Assembly: GCA_963725645.1 (NCBI GenBank)
Contig: CAVRZD010000006.1
Location: 1,116,001-1,180,000, forward strand
DNA: 64,000 bases
DNA from: JALYZC01 sp963725645
GTDB taxonomy: Bacteria > Actinomycetota > Thermoleophilia > Solirubrobacterales > Solirubrobacteraceae
Reading direction: 5' to 3'
Shown: piece by piece, positions 21,426 through 30,498 of the stretch
Numbering within the stretch: position 1 is the first letter of the stretch
How the letters are laid out: every line of letters starts with the position of its first letter
Translations under genes and position numbers: made by a program
The notes under the pieces: generated by a model
The model's input: the letters and a program-made list of their open reading frames with translations, nothing else
Told to the model about the DNA's origin: nothing
The model's database searches: none

Positions 21426-21853
21426 GGCTGCACCTTCAACGCCGCGATCTGCTCACCGGGCCCCTCCAGCTCGACCACGAATCCGCCGTCGATCTTCGCC
21501 GGAAAGCTGAACGACACCGAGCCGTTCTTCGGCACGGTCTTGTGGAAGTCGTACCCGTGGACGTGGATCTCCTGGGCGGAGTCGGACTGCACGGTGAAGC
21601 TGACCTGGTCGCCCTTTTTCACCGTGATGTCCTGGACGCCGCCCACCGGCTTGGCGTTGCGCACCACGATCACCTTCGGCGCCGGCGCGGCGGGCGTCGT
21701 CGTGCTCGTAGCCGCCGTGCCCGAGGCCGGAGCCTGGGCCTGCGTGGTCTTGCTGCTGCTGTTGCTGCCGCCGCCGGACTGGGCGATCACGAACGCCACC
21801 ACGGCGACCACGACCACCAGTCCGAGCACGGCCCAGCGGGTGCCTGTCTTCAT
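21422..21853 (-). CDS. Membrane-anchored cupredoxin-fold protein lacking a Cys ligand
   Basis: 143 residues. One N-terminal anchor helix (RWAVLGLVVVVAVVAFVIA), an Ala/Thr/Ser-rich linker and a C-terminal cupredoxin-like domain (about 55-143). The segment EIHVHGYDFHKTV looks like the first copper-ligand region, but the later part (GGFVVELEGPGEQIAALKV) has no Cys and no Met, so a type-1 copper site cannot form. AAGGAGG lies upstream of the ATG. It begins a three-gene overlapping unit with the large membrane protein and the 46-residue protein. Confidence 0.75.
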   Translation of the reverse strand: MKTGTRWAVLGLVVVVAVVAFVIAQSGGGSNSSSKTTQAQAPASGTAATSTTTPAAPAPKVIVVRNAKPVGGVQDITVKKGDQVSFTVQSDSAQEIHVHGYDFHKTVPKNGSVSFSFPAKIDGGFVVELEGPGEQIAALKVQP

Positions 21854-21911
21854 CGAAGGCCTCCTTCTGTCGGTTTCGGATCCCCGGCGCCTCGTCGGCC
21901 GGGGGGAGCGA

Positions 21912-22493
21912 TCAGACGGAGATCGGCGGCGGCCCGCGGCCCGCGAGGAAGCGCGCGAGGGGATCGGGCGAAGAGAGGAGGAGGGGCGCGGGCGATGCGA
22001 CGGCGCGCGCCGCCGGCGGCCGCGCCTCCCACACGGGGGCGGCCGCTCCGGGCTCCGTCGCGGCGGCGGCGCCGCGCACGGCCAGCGCGATCAGGCCCCC
22101 GACGACCGGTGCGCAGGCGAGGCCGATCCAACCGCCGTGCTCGAGCACGCCGGCCACGCCCGCCGGGTGCCCGGCGGCCAGCAGGCCCTCGATCAGCTCC
22201 TGGGCGCAGTAGGCCGCCGCGAGCGTGAGCGCCGAGCCCAGCCACAGGCGCGCGAAGCGGCGGCTGCGATCGCCGGTCGCGGGCCCGCCCGCGAGGCGCA
22301 GGACCACCTGGGCCGCTGCGAAGAGCGCTGCGAGCACGACGACCGGCACGAGCACCGAGAGGTAGGCGTGGCCCTGCGCCGAGGCTTCCCGCCCGGCGTG
22401 CTCCCCGTACGCGAGCGCGTACCGCAGCTCGTGCACCGCGAGCGCGCCTGCTGCGAGCAGGGCTGCCAGCCTGAACCTCCGGGCAGAGGTCAC
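21912..22493 (-). CDS. Four-helix membrane protein, unknown function
   Basis: 193 residues. Four or five hydrophobic segments, with conserved-looking polar residues at their ends (VHELRYALAYGEHAG, YCAQELIEGLLAAGHP, EHGGWIGLACAPVVGG), and a Pro/Ala-rich cytoplasmic tail. TACACT lies 6 nt before the GTG (22500-22505), indicating a leaderless transcript and its own promoter. The gap to the cupredoxin-like gene is 58 bp, so these may also be co-transcribed. No family recognised. Confidence 0.6.
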   Translation of the reverse strand: MTSARRFRLAALLAAGALAVHELRYALAYGEHAGREASAQGHAYLSVLVPVVVLAALFAAAQVVLRLAGGPATGDRSRRFARLWLGSALTLAAAYCAQELIEGLLAAGHPAGVAGVLEHGGWIGLACAPVVGGLIALAVRGAAAATEPGAAAPVWEARPPAARAVASPAPLLLSSPDPLARFLAGRGPPPISV

Positions 22494-22520
22494 GGGCGCA
22501 GTGTACGTCGAATTCTAAAT

Positions 22521-23198
22521 TCAGGACGAGGCTTCGGCGGGCGCCTGGTCGTCCTCGTCGCCGCCGTCCTCGTCCTCGTCCTCGCCCCGCCGGCGCAGCG
22601 CCGCCACGAGTGCGGCGAGCGCGACGAGCAGCACCGGGGCCCCGAACACGATCAGCGGCGAGGTCCCCCCGCCGGACTTCTTGTCCTTGGCGCCCGACGG
22701 CACCGGCACCGCCGCCACCGGGTGCCCGGACGCGGTCGCCATCTTCGGGACCGCCTCGATCGCGGCGCCCACGAGCCCGTCGGACTGCTTCGACCTGTCG
22801 ACCTTGATCGACTGGATCGCCTGCTGCGCCTTCGCGGTGACGTTGTAGGTCGCGATCCCGGCCGGCATGACCACGAGCAGCGGGTCCTTGGTCTTGAACG
22901 CGATCTCGCGGCCCAGGAACGGCGCGTACTCGGCGGGCCGGCCGAACAGCTGCGGGATCGCACCGAGGTCGACGTTCGACTCGACCATCGCCACCTTGAC
23001 GGGATACCCGGCCCTCTGGGATTCGGCGACGACCTTGTCCAGCGTGCGGCGCAGCTTGTCGGACGCGGGCGGCTGGTAGGGGTAGTAGACGTCCTGGAGC
23101 AGCAGGACGTCGCTCGGCGGGTCGGCGTCGGCGAGGGCGGCGGGCGCGGCGGCGGCGAGGGCCGCGACGCCGAGGGCGAGGACGAGCAGCGCGCGCAT
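22521..23198 (-). CDS. Secreted, membrane-anchored protein with TPM-like domain and acidic tail
   Basis: 225 residues from ATG 23198. Signal peptide (MRALLVLALGVAALAAAAPA), then an extracytoplasmic alpha/beta domain (SDVLLLQDVYYPYQPPASD, RAGYPVKVAMVESNVDLG, DPLLVVMPAGIATYN) similar in layout to TPM/YgcG domains. A C-terminal helix (LIVFGAPVLLVALAALVAAL) and a very acidic cytoplasmic tail (GEDEDEDGGDEDDQAPAEAS) end the protein. TACCGT about 10 nt upstream may be its -10 box. Function unknown; the type I membrane layout suggests an envelope role. Confidence 0.65.
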   Translation of the reverse strand: MRALLVLALGVAALAAAAPAALADADPPSDVLLLQDVYYPYQPPASDKLRRTLDKVVAESQRAGYPVKVAMVESNVDLGAIPQLFGRPAEYAPFLGREIAFKTKDPLLVVMPAGIATYNVTAKAQQAIQSIKVDRSKQSDGLVGAAIEAVPKMATASGHPVAAVPVPSGAKDKKSGGGTSPLIVFGAPVLLVALAALVAALRRRGEDEDEDGGDEDDQAPAEASS

Positions 23199-23224
23199 CG
23201 AGGCGCGAACGGTAGCGGCACCGC

Positions 23225-23878
23225 TCACAGCCCGCGCGGGAAGTGGTAGGCGGCGTGCGGCGGGACGTGCCCCGCGATCTCCAGCACCACGACGGCGTGC
23301 CGGCGCAGCGGCATCGCCCGCGGGTCCCCAGGCCAGGGACGTCCGTCGAGGTACGCGGCGACGCGCGTGCCCGGCGGCGCGCGGAAGGCGGCGAGGCGCG
23401 AGGCGGAGAGCGGCTGGCCCCAGATCGCGAACAGGTCCCCGAGCGTGAATGGCCCGGCGCGCGGATCGAGCTCCAGCAGGCCCGTGGGCTCGCGCGTGCG
23501 GATCGGATAGGAGCAGCGGGCGGAGTCCACGTAGGCGCCGCGCCCCCGCAGCGGTGGCGCCATCCCGATGCCCGCCGGCACGACCACGACCCGGCGGTGG
23601 GCGAAGACCTCGACGTGCGCGCCGACGCGGTGGTCGCCCGCGCTGCAGCGCAGCCGGCCGACGGGCGCGCCCGCGCGCGCGGCCGCGTCGCGCGTCGAGG
23701 GCATGTAGGCCGCGGTCGGGCCGACGCCGATCGGCGGGCCGGGCGGGGGGGCGGGGCGGTCGGTCGAGCCGCCGCACCCGGCGAGCAGCGTCAGCGCCGC
23801 TGCTAGCCCGAGGAGGCGGTGCGCGCCCGTCAGGGCGTCGCGGTCGCGGCGGGGGCGCCCATCATGTACTGCACGCAC
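23225..23878 (-). CDS. Lipoprotein resembling a secreted HTHD-type actinobacterial family, His positions changed
   Basis: 217 residues from GTG 23878; signal peptide with lipobox (TLLAGCGG). The domain reads GAHVEVFAHRRVVVVPAGIG, then TGLLELDPRAGPFTLGDLFAIW and VAAYLDGRPWPGDPRAMPLR, the order seen in secreted proteins with an LHTHD-x2-G-x-IHIE motif followed by FTLGDFF. Here the His-rich part is replaced (YPIRTREPTGLLEL), so any metal site in that motif is lost. The gene ends 27 bp before the TPM-like gene, likely co-transcribed. Function unknown. Confidence 0.6.
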   Translation of the reverse strand: MRAVHDGRPRRDRDALTGAHRLLGLAAALTLLAGCGGSTDRPAPPPGPPIGVGPTAAYMPSTRDAAARAGAPVGRLRCSAGDHRVGAHVEVFAHRRVVVVPAGIGMAPPLRGRGAYVDSARCSYPIRTREPTGLLELDPRAGPFTLGDLFAIWGQPLSASRLAAFRAPPGTRVAAYLDGRPWPGDPRAMPLRRHAVVVLEIAGHVPPHAAYHFPRGL

Positions 23879-23994
23879 ATCGCGTTCGCAGTATGACACC
23901 GCGGGGAGGACCGGCGCGGGTGCGCCGGAACCATTGCTAGGGTCAGCCCAGTCCATGCACCTGCCGAATCCGCGCGGCCTCCCGAGGGTCTCGC

Positions 23995-24105
23995 GGAGCG
24001 GGGGAACCACCGGTCGCCGCAGGGGCGACCGTGGGGCGAATCCGGGCCGAGAGGCCCGGTAGCGCGGCTTTCAGCGCGAGCCCGTCAGCTAACCCCGTAG
24101 GCCAC
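23995..24105 (+). promoter_or_regulatory. ydaO/yuaA-type c-di-AMP riboswitch upstream of a 47-residue membrane protein
   Basis: Conserved blocks GCGGGGGAACCACC, GTGGGGCGAATCC, GGTAGCGCGG and GTCAGCTAACCCCGTAGGC occur in the ydaO order. A TAGGGT box at 23938-23943 would place the transcript start some 45 nt before the aptamer. The SD (GGAGGTGG, 24112-24119) and GTG 24124 follow within 25 nt. Confidence 0.93.
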
Positions 24106-24123
24106 GAAAGCGGAGGTGGAATC

Positions 24124-24267
24124 GTGACCCTCAAGGACCTTCGCCGGCTCGAGCCGGTCCAGGCGATCAGCGACGGTGGGGCGGTTGCGGGGGCGCTCGC
24201 GGGCGCCGCGCTCGCGATTGCGATCATCGCGCTGCTCCTCGGCGGCCTGTCGATCTTCCCGAGCTAG
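24124..24267 (+). CDS. 47-residue single-helix membrane protein controlled by a c-di-AMP riboswitch
   Basis: GTG start behind a strong SD. The N-terminal half is polar and probably cytoplasmic (TLKDLRRLEPVQAISDGG). The second half is one membrane helix (ALAGAALAIAIIALLLGG) ending in LSIFPS. It is the only ORF between two c-di-AMP riboswitches and is too short for ordinary gene callers. No family recognised. Riboswitch control and the neighbouring wall genes suggest a role in envelope or turgor response; this is inference. Confidence 0.7.
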   Translation: MTLKDLRRLEPVQAISDGGAVAGALAGAALAIAIIALLLGGLSIFPS

Positions 24268-24342
24268 ATCGCGTCCGGCGCCAGCGCCGCTTGCGGCCGG
24301 GCATCGTGCTAGCGTGCCGACCGCACGCCGAGTCTCCATAAC

Positions 24343-24457
24343 CGGGGATCGGGGGAACCACCGGCCGCTCGACAGGGCGGTCGCGGGGCGAGTCCAGGCA
24401 CTGCCGCCTGGTAGCGCGGATCAGCTGCGCAAGCCCGTCAGCTAACCCCGTAGGCGC
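24343..24457 (+). promoter_or_regulatory. ydaO/yuaA-type c-di-AMP riboswitch upstream of the short M23-like gene
   Basis: Blocks ATCGGGGGAACCACC, GCGGGGCGAGTCC, GGTAGCGCGG and GTCAGCTAACCCCGTAGGC in order; very similar to the copy 340 bp upstream except in the variable stems. A TAGCGT box at 24310-24315 is the likely -10. The ATG is 29 nt after the aptamer. Confidence 0.93.
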
Positions 24458-24485
24458 GCCGAGCAGGACGACGGATCGCCACCGG

Positions 24486-25361
24486 ATGACCGCCCGCGTG
24501 ACAGCCTCGCCGAACCGCCGCCTACGCGTGTACGTCGCGTGCGCGGCCACGCTGGCGCTGACCGCGCTCGGTGCGATGCCCGCGCACGCCGCGAGCACCA
24601 CAGCCTCGACCACGACCGGTGGCACGTCCTACGGCGCGCAGCCGACTCCCGACCTGCCCGCGGCCGAGAAGCGCATGGGCACCCATCGGCTCAAGCTCGG
24701 CTCCAAGGGCGACGAGGTGATGGTGCTGCAGATGTGGCTGCGCGACCTCGGCTACGGCTCCGTGAAGGTGACCGGGCGCTACGACCGCGCCACCCGGAAT
24801 GCCGTCCGCCGCTTCCAGCGCGATCGCGGCCTCGGCTCCGACGGCGTCGCCGGCAGCGCGACCATCAAGGCGATGAGGTCGGCGCGCGCGGCGCGCAAGG
24901 CGCTCGCCGGCACCGACGGCTGGGTGTTCCCGATCCAGCCCATCAAGCGCGTGGCGCCGCCGAGCTACTGGAGCCCCGACCAGGGAATCGACATCCCGCC
25001 CTACACCGGTTTCTGCGGCAAGCAGCTCACGCTCGTGGCCGTGACCGACGGCAGGATCGTGGAGGAGGGCATCTCCGGCTTCGGCTCGCAGTCTCCGATC
25101 CTCAAGGTCTCCAGCGGCCCCTACGCCGGGCGCTACATCTACTACGGGCACTCGGCGCCGGCGCTCGTGAAGGTCGGTGCGTGGGTGAAGAAGGGCCAGC
25201 CCATCGCCCAGGTCGGTTGCGGCAGCGTCGGGATCTCGGACACGCCGCACCTGGAGATCGGCATCAGCCGCAGGGGCGGGCCGCCGTGTTGCCCCGGGTT
25301 CGGCGAGACCGCGCCGCTGATCACCGAGATCATGCTCCAGCTCTACCGCGCGCAGCGGTAG
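24486..25361 (+). CDS. Secreted peptidoglycan-binding / M23-fold protein with altered zinc-ligand positions
   Basis: 291 residues. Signal peptide (to about residue 36, AMPAHAAS), PG_binding_1 domain (about 68-130: LGSKGDEVMVLQMWLRDLGY, TGRYDRATRNAVRRFQ) and an M23-like fold (about 140-280). As in the 774-residue paralogue, the first metal motif reads DQGIDIPP where active enzymes have H-x-G-x-D, and the last reads HLEIGI where they have H-x-H; YYGHSA keeps the central His. Extra Cys occur in TGFCGKQ, VGCGSVG and PPCCPG. It lacks the long tail. Controlled by the riboswitch just upstream; most likely a wall-binding protein or an enzyme with a changed active site. Confidence 0.85.
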   Translation: MTARVTASPNRRLRVYVACAATLALTALGAMPAHAASTTASTTTGGTSYGAQPTPDLPAAEKRMGTHRLKLGSKGDEVMVLQMWLRDLGYGSVKVTGRYDRATRNAVRRFQRDRGLGSDGVAGSATIKAMRSARAARKALAGTDGWVFPIQPIKRVAPPSYWSPDQGIDIPPYTGFCGKQLTLVAVTDGRIVEEGISGFGSQSPILKVSSGPYAGRYIYYGHSAPALVKVGAWVKKGQPIAQVGCGSVGISDTPHLEIGISRRGGPPCCPGFGETAPLITEIMLQLYRAQR

Positions 25362-25401
25362 AGTACGTCGGCGCATCGCGTTTCGCAGGCGTGCCATCTT
25401 G

Positions 25402-25725
25402 GTGACGGTCGTGACGGACCACGAGCTCAACCTCAGCGGCGAACCCGCGATCGCGGGGCTCGATCCCGACCGCCCGGTCATCGCGCACTTCGAGGACGGG
25501 CCGCTGCGCGGCCAGGAGCACGTGTTCTTCCGGGCGCGCGCGGTGCACTCGCGCCGCATCCCTCGCGGCGCCGTGCGGCGCGCGCTGCGCGGGCGCCCGC
25601 GCTACGCGATCTACCAGGTCGCCACGTTGTGGTGGGACGACGGCATGCAGCACGGCGCCTACCGGTTCGCCGGCTACAACGCCCACCGCGCCGAGGACCC
25701 GCAGGCCTCCGTATTCCCCGGCTGA
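25402..25725 (+). CDS. Conserved hypothetical cytoplasmic protein
   Basis: About 107 residues; candidate starts are TTG 25399, GTG 25402 and GTG 25411. No signal peptide or helix. The sequence begins TDHELNLSGEPAIAG and contains ARAVHSRRIPRGAVRRAL and YQVATLWWDDGMQHGAYRFA; I do not recognise the family. It lies alone between the M23-like gene and the mutase gene. Confidence 0.5.
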   Translation: MTVVTDHELNLSGEPAIAGLDPDRPVIAHFEDGPLRGQEHVFFRARAVHSRRIPRGAVRRALRGRPRYAIYQVATLWWDDGMQHGAYRFAGYNAHRAEDPQASVFPG

Positions 25726-25734
25726 GACCGCGCG

Positions 25735-25740
25735 TACACT
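25735..25740 (+). promoter_or_regulatory. TACACT -10 box, leaderless start of the mutase gene
   Basis: TACACT ends 7 nt before the ATG at 25748, so transcription would begin at or next to the start codon. No SD precedes this ATG. Confidence 0.6.
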
Positions 25741-25747
25741 TCGCGCC

Positions 25748-27404
<1,657 letters not shown>

Positions 27405-27475
27405 AGCGGTCGGACCTTCGCTCGAGCGGTTACTGCCGCGCGGTCGATCGGGGTTTCGCTAGGGTCGCCCGCCTG

Positions 27476-27835
27476 ATGCTCCTGAGGAGGATGCTTCCCG
27501 CCGTCGTTGCGGCGTGCGCGCTCGCGGCCCCGGCCGCCGCCCAGGCCCATGTGCTGTCCAAGCCGCGGGCGCAGGCGACGGCGATTTCGGCGGCCAAGCG
27601 CCTGGCGCGCAAGCGCCCCGGCGACGCGTCGCGGCCGCGCTACACAAGGCCGGTCTGCAAGCGCCGCTCGCGACACCGGTTCGTCTGCACGACCACGGTG
27701 CGCGGCACCAGCGCCTGCGATCGCACCGAGGCTGCGTGCGACGGCAGCTCGCCGTGGGAGCTCTCCTACGCGATCACGGTGAAGTTCCGCTCGGCCACGT
27801 CGAACCGCCTCCGAGTGACGGCGGTGGAGATCTGA
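27476..27835 (+). CDS. Small secreted basic protein, unknown function
   Basis: 119 residues from ATG 27476 (TAGGGT 10 nt upstream at 27460-27465); GGAGGATG at 27486-27493 offers an alternative start. Signal peptide (MLPAVVAACALAAPAAAQAH), then a basic segment (AAKRLARKRPGDASRPRY) and a Cys-containing domain (PVCKRRSRHRFVCTTT, ACDRTEAACDG). The four Cys suggest two disulphides. Because of the mutase frameshift it appears fused to the mutase in a raw reading; it is a separate gene. TGATG overlap with the next gene. Confidence 0.65.
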   Translation: MLLRRMLPAVVAACALAAPAAAQAHVLSKPRAQATAISAAKRLARKRPGDASRPRYTRPVCKRRSRHRFVCTTTVRGTSACDRTEAACDGSSPWELSYAITVKFRSATSNRLRVTAVEI

Positions 27836-29574
27836 TGCGCGCCCGCCCGCGAACGCCGCGTCTCGGAGCGCTACTCGTCGGCGCGCTGCTCGGGCTCGCG
27901 CTGCTGTGGCCGGCGAGCGGCGGCGCCCACCCCGAGCGCGGCACCAAGTTCCCCGACCCGCATCCCGGCTCCGTTCCCGCGGCCCGCTCGGGCGGCCCCG
28001 CGATCGTGGTCTGCCAGCGCGACTCGCTCAGCCGCCTGAAGCGGATCTACGGGCGCAACCGCCGCGCGCTGCGCCCGCGCCTGCAGGCGCTGCGCCGCTG
28101 CCACTTCCGCAGCATCCAGTCGGCGGTCGACGCCGCCAAGAGCGGCGACCGGATCCTGCTCCTGCCGGGCGTCTACGCCGAGCCCGCGAGCCGGCGGGTC
28201 CCCGTCGGCAGCTTCGGCCAGCCGCCGTGCGCGAACGACTACGTCGAGACCGAGGGCTTTCAGAACACCGCGCCGCCGCCGCTCGGCCCGGCGTCGAACG
28301 ATCCGCCCGTGCGGCCGAACCGCAACTACCAGGTCCACTGCCCGAACTCGAAGAACCTGATCGAGGTCGTCGGCGACCCGCGACCGGAGGACAACCCGCT
28401 CAACCCGAGCCTGCCCATCTGCGTGCAGAAGTGCAACCTCCAGATCTCGGGCTACGGGCGCGGCCCGGGCGACGTCCTGATCCAGGGCGACCGGCACAAG
28501 ATCGACGTGCTCCGCGTGGACCGGGCGAACGGGATCTACCTCTCGAACTTCACGATCGAGCAGGGGGCGTTCAACGACATCGACATCGTCGAGGTGGACG
28601 GGTTCCACATCCACAACGTGGTCGCCCGCTACGCGCAGGACTACGGCATCCTGAGCTTCACGGCGATCCACGGCCTGTACGAGAACATCGAGGCGTACAA
28701 CAACGGTGACTCGGGCGTGTACCCGGGCTCCAACGCCAAGGGCTGCAACGTCGACCCCAACGCCTACGGGACCTGCGACGCGGGCTCCTCGGCCGCCAGC
28801 CCCCGCGCGGGGTGCGGGTCCACCACGACCGAGCTGCGCAACGTCAACTCGCACGACAACGTGCTCGGCTACTCCGGCACCGCCGGAAACTCCACCTACA
28901 TCCACGACTCGGACTTCCACGACAACAACGCCGGCCTAACGACGGACTCCTTCGCCTCCGGCCATCCGGGGATGCCGCAGGAGTGCTTCCGCTGGGAGCA
29001 CAACCGGATCCACTCCAACAACGCCAACTACTTCACGGCCGAGCGTCAGGACTACTGCAACGCCCATCCCTTCGCCGAGCGCCCGAAGGAGATCGTGTGC
29101 CCGCAGTTCCAGGTGGCCGTCGGGACCGGCATCCTGATCGGTGGCGGCAACCGCGACCTCGTGCAGGACAACCAGATCTACGACAACTGGCGCTGGGGCG
29201 TGGCGCTGATCTCGGTGCCGGCGGCCATCCGCGGGGACAACGACCCGGGCCACCAGACCGACACCTCGAACGGCAGCCAGTTCCTCAACAACCGGATGGG
29301 CGTCGGCCCGGGCGGGCAGCGGGCCCCGAACGGGACCGACTTCTTCTGGGACGAGGAGGGCGTGCGCAACTGCTGGGCGGGAAACACCTCGCAGTCGGGC
29401 GCCGGCCGTCAGAGCACTCCGTCGAGCCTCCCGGGCTGCCCGGGGTCCGACGACTTCCATCCGGCGAACCCGGCCACGCAGACGATGCTGATCCCGTGCA
29501 CGGCGTGGGACCCGGAGCGCAACCCGCGCCCGGTCGCCTGCGACTGGTTCGACCTGCCCGCCAAGCCGTCGTGA
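27835..29574 (+). CDS. Secreted right-handed parallel beta-helix protein
   Basis: 579 residues. Signal peptide (LGALLVGALLGLALLWPASG), then FRSIQSAVDAAKSGDRILLL typical of the first coil of pectate-lyase/NosD-like beta-helices. Later coils repeat short strands with Asn/His turns (IHNVVARYAQDYGI, NIEAYNNGDSGVY, YIHDSDFHDNNAG, NRIHSNNANYF, NQIYDNWRWGV). Cys pairs (PICVQKCNLQ, GCNVDPN) suggest disulphides. Such proteins bind or cleave polysaccharides; no lyase catalytic set is obvious. It belongs to a three-gene TGATG-coupled secreted set placed between the two mutase subunit genes. Confidence 0.8.
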   Translation: MRARPRTPRLGALLVGALLGLALLWPASGGAHPERGTKFPDPHPGSVPAARSGGPAIVVCQRDSLSRLKRIYGRNRRALRPRLQALRRCHFRSIQSAVDAAKSGDRILLLPGVYAEPASRRVPVGSFGQPPCANDYVETEGFQNTAPPPLGPASNDPPVRPNRNYQVHCPNSKNLIEVVGDPRPEDNPLNPSLPICVQKCNLQISGYGRGPGDVLIQGDRHKIDVLRVDRANGIYLSNFTIEQGAFNDIDIVEVDGFHIHNVVARYAQDYGILSFTAIHGLYENIEAYNNGDSGVYPGSNAKGCNVDPNAYGTCDAGSSAASPRAGCGSTTTELRNVNSHDNVLGYSGTAGNSTYIHDSDFHDNNAGLTTDSFASGHPGMPQECFRWEHNRIHSNNANYFTAERQDYCNAHPFAERPKEIVCPQFQVAVGTGILIGGGNRDLVQDNQIYDNWRWGVALISVPAAIRGDNDPGHQTDTSNGSQFLNNRMGVGPGGQRAPNGTDFFWDEEGVRNCWAGNTSQSGAGRQSTPSSLPGCPGSDDFHPANPATQTMLIPCTAWDPERNPRPVACDWFDLPAKPS

Positions 29575-30053
29575 TGCGCGCCGCGGCGGCCGCCGCCGGC
29601 GCCGCGCTGGCGCTGGCGGGCTGTGGCGGGGGAGAGGCAAAGCGGGCGAGCACCGGGCTGGAGTGGAAGAAGGAGCCGCTCGTCTTCCGCGCCACGCACC
29701 TGTCCTCCGACCGGGTCCTGACCGGCACCGTCGAGAACCGCTCCCGGCGCTCGCTGCACATCGTGGCGGCGCACGTGCGGGTGCGCGACGCAGGCGGCGC
29801 GTCCCTGCGCAGCTACGCCCAATTCGTCAATGCGTACGCGCATGGGCTCTACGGGGCCTACCAGAGGCCCAAGCCGCTTCCCCCGAACGAGCTGTCTCGA
29901 CTCGGCCTCGTCGTGACGCTTCCGCCGGGATCGGTGGTCCCGCTCACGGTCGCGTACCGCGTCACCGCGACCACCCGGACGCCGCTGCGGGTCGACTACG
30001 GCACCGGGTCGCTGAACGTGCCTCGCGGGTGCGCCGCCAGTCGCAGTAGCTAG
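29574..30053 (+). CDS. Lipoprotein, unknown function
   Basis: 159 residues, ATG overlapping the previous stop (TGATG). Signal peptide with lipobox (ALALAGCGG). The mature part is a beta-rich domain (VLTGTVENRSRRSLHIVAAH, VRVRDAGGASLRSYAQF, VTLPPGSVVPLTVAYRV), similar in layout to the FxLyD/immunoglobulin-like domains that handle 'novel residues versus conserved' contrasts in other lipoproteins; family not certain. Coupled to the beta-helix gene, probably part of the same surface system. Confidence 0.65.
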   Translation: MRAAAAAAGAALALAGCGGGEAKRASTGLEWKKEPLVFRATHLSSDRVLTGTVENRSRRSLHIVAAHVRVRDAGGASLRSYAQFVNAYAHGLYGAYQRPKPLPPNELSRLGLVVTLPPGSVVPLTVAYRVTATTRTPLRVDYGTGSLNVPRGCAASRSS

Positions 30054-30066
30054 GATTCGCGCCCGC

Positions 30067-30474
30067 ATGAACGCGACCGGAAACCGCAGGATCCGCGTCG
30101 TGGTCGCCAAGCCCGGGCTCGACGGGCACGATCGCGGCGCCAAGATCATCGCTCGCGCCCTGCGCGACGCGGGCATGGAGGTGATCTACACCGGCCTGCA
30201 CCAGACGCCGGAGCAGATCGTCGCCACGGTGATCCAGGAGGATGCGGACGCCGTCGGACTCTCGATTCTCTCGGGCGCCCACATGACGCTCGTCCCGCGC
30301 GTGGTGGAGCTGCTGAAGGACGAGGGGGTCGACGACGTGGTCGTGACGGTGGGGGGCACCATCCCCGCCGACGACATCGACGAGCTCAAGCGGCTCGGCA
30401 TCGCCGAGGTGTTCACGCCCGGCGCCTCCACGCAGGAGATCGTCGACTTCATCCAAGGTGCCGTGACCGCGTAG
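30067..30474 (+). CDS. icmB: B12-binding small subunit of acyl-CoA mutase
   Basis: 135 residues, stand-alone cobalamin-binding Rossmann domain. The lower-ligand motif is KPGLDGHDRGAK (D-x-H-x-x-G), followed by SILSGAHM and VVTVGGTIPADD, which line the nucleotide tail pocket. It pairs with the large subunit at 25748-27404; a separate small subunit is the arrangement of isobutyryl-CoA mutase. TAGGAT at 30051-30056 gives a likely promoter 10 nt before the ATG, independent of the upstream lipoprotein genes. Confidence 0.9.
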   Translation: MNATGNRRIRVVVAKPGLDGHDRGAKIIARALRDAGMEVIYTGLHQTPEQIVATVIQEDADAVGLSILSGAHMTLVPRVVELLKDEGVDDVVVTVGGTIPADDIDELKRLGIAEVFTPGASTQEIVDFIQGAVTA

Positions 30475-30498
30475 TGACAACCGCCACGAGCCTGGCGA

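Noticed and set aside
27405..27835. 695-residue ORF joining the mutase to a secreted protein
   Set aside because: The fusion exists only because of the extra base near 27328; the proper mutase end and stop at 27404 are visible in the next frame, and the downstream part has its own signal peptide and start.
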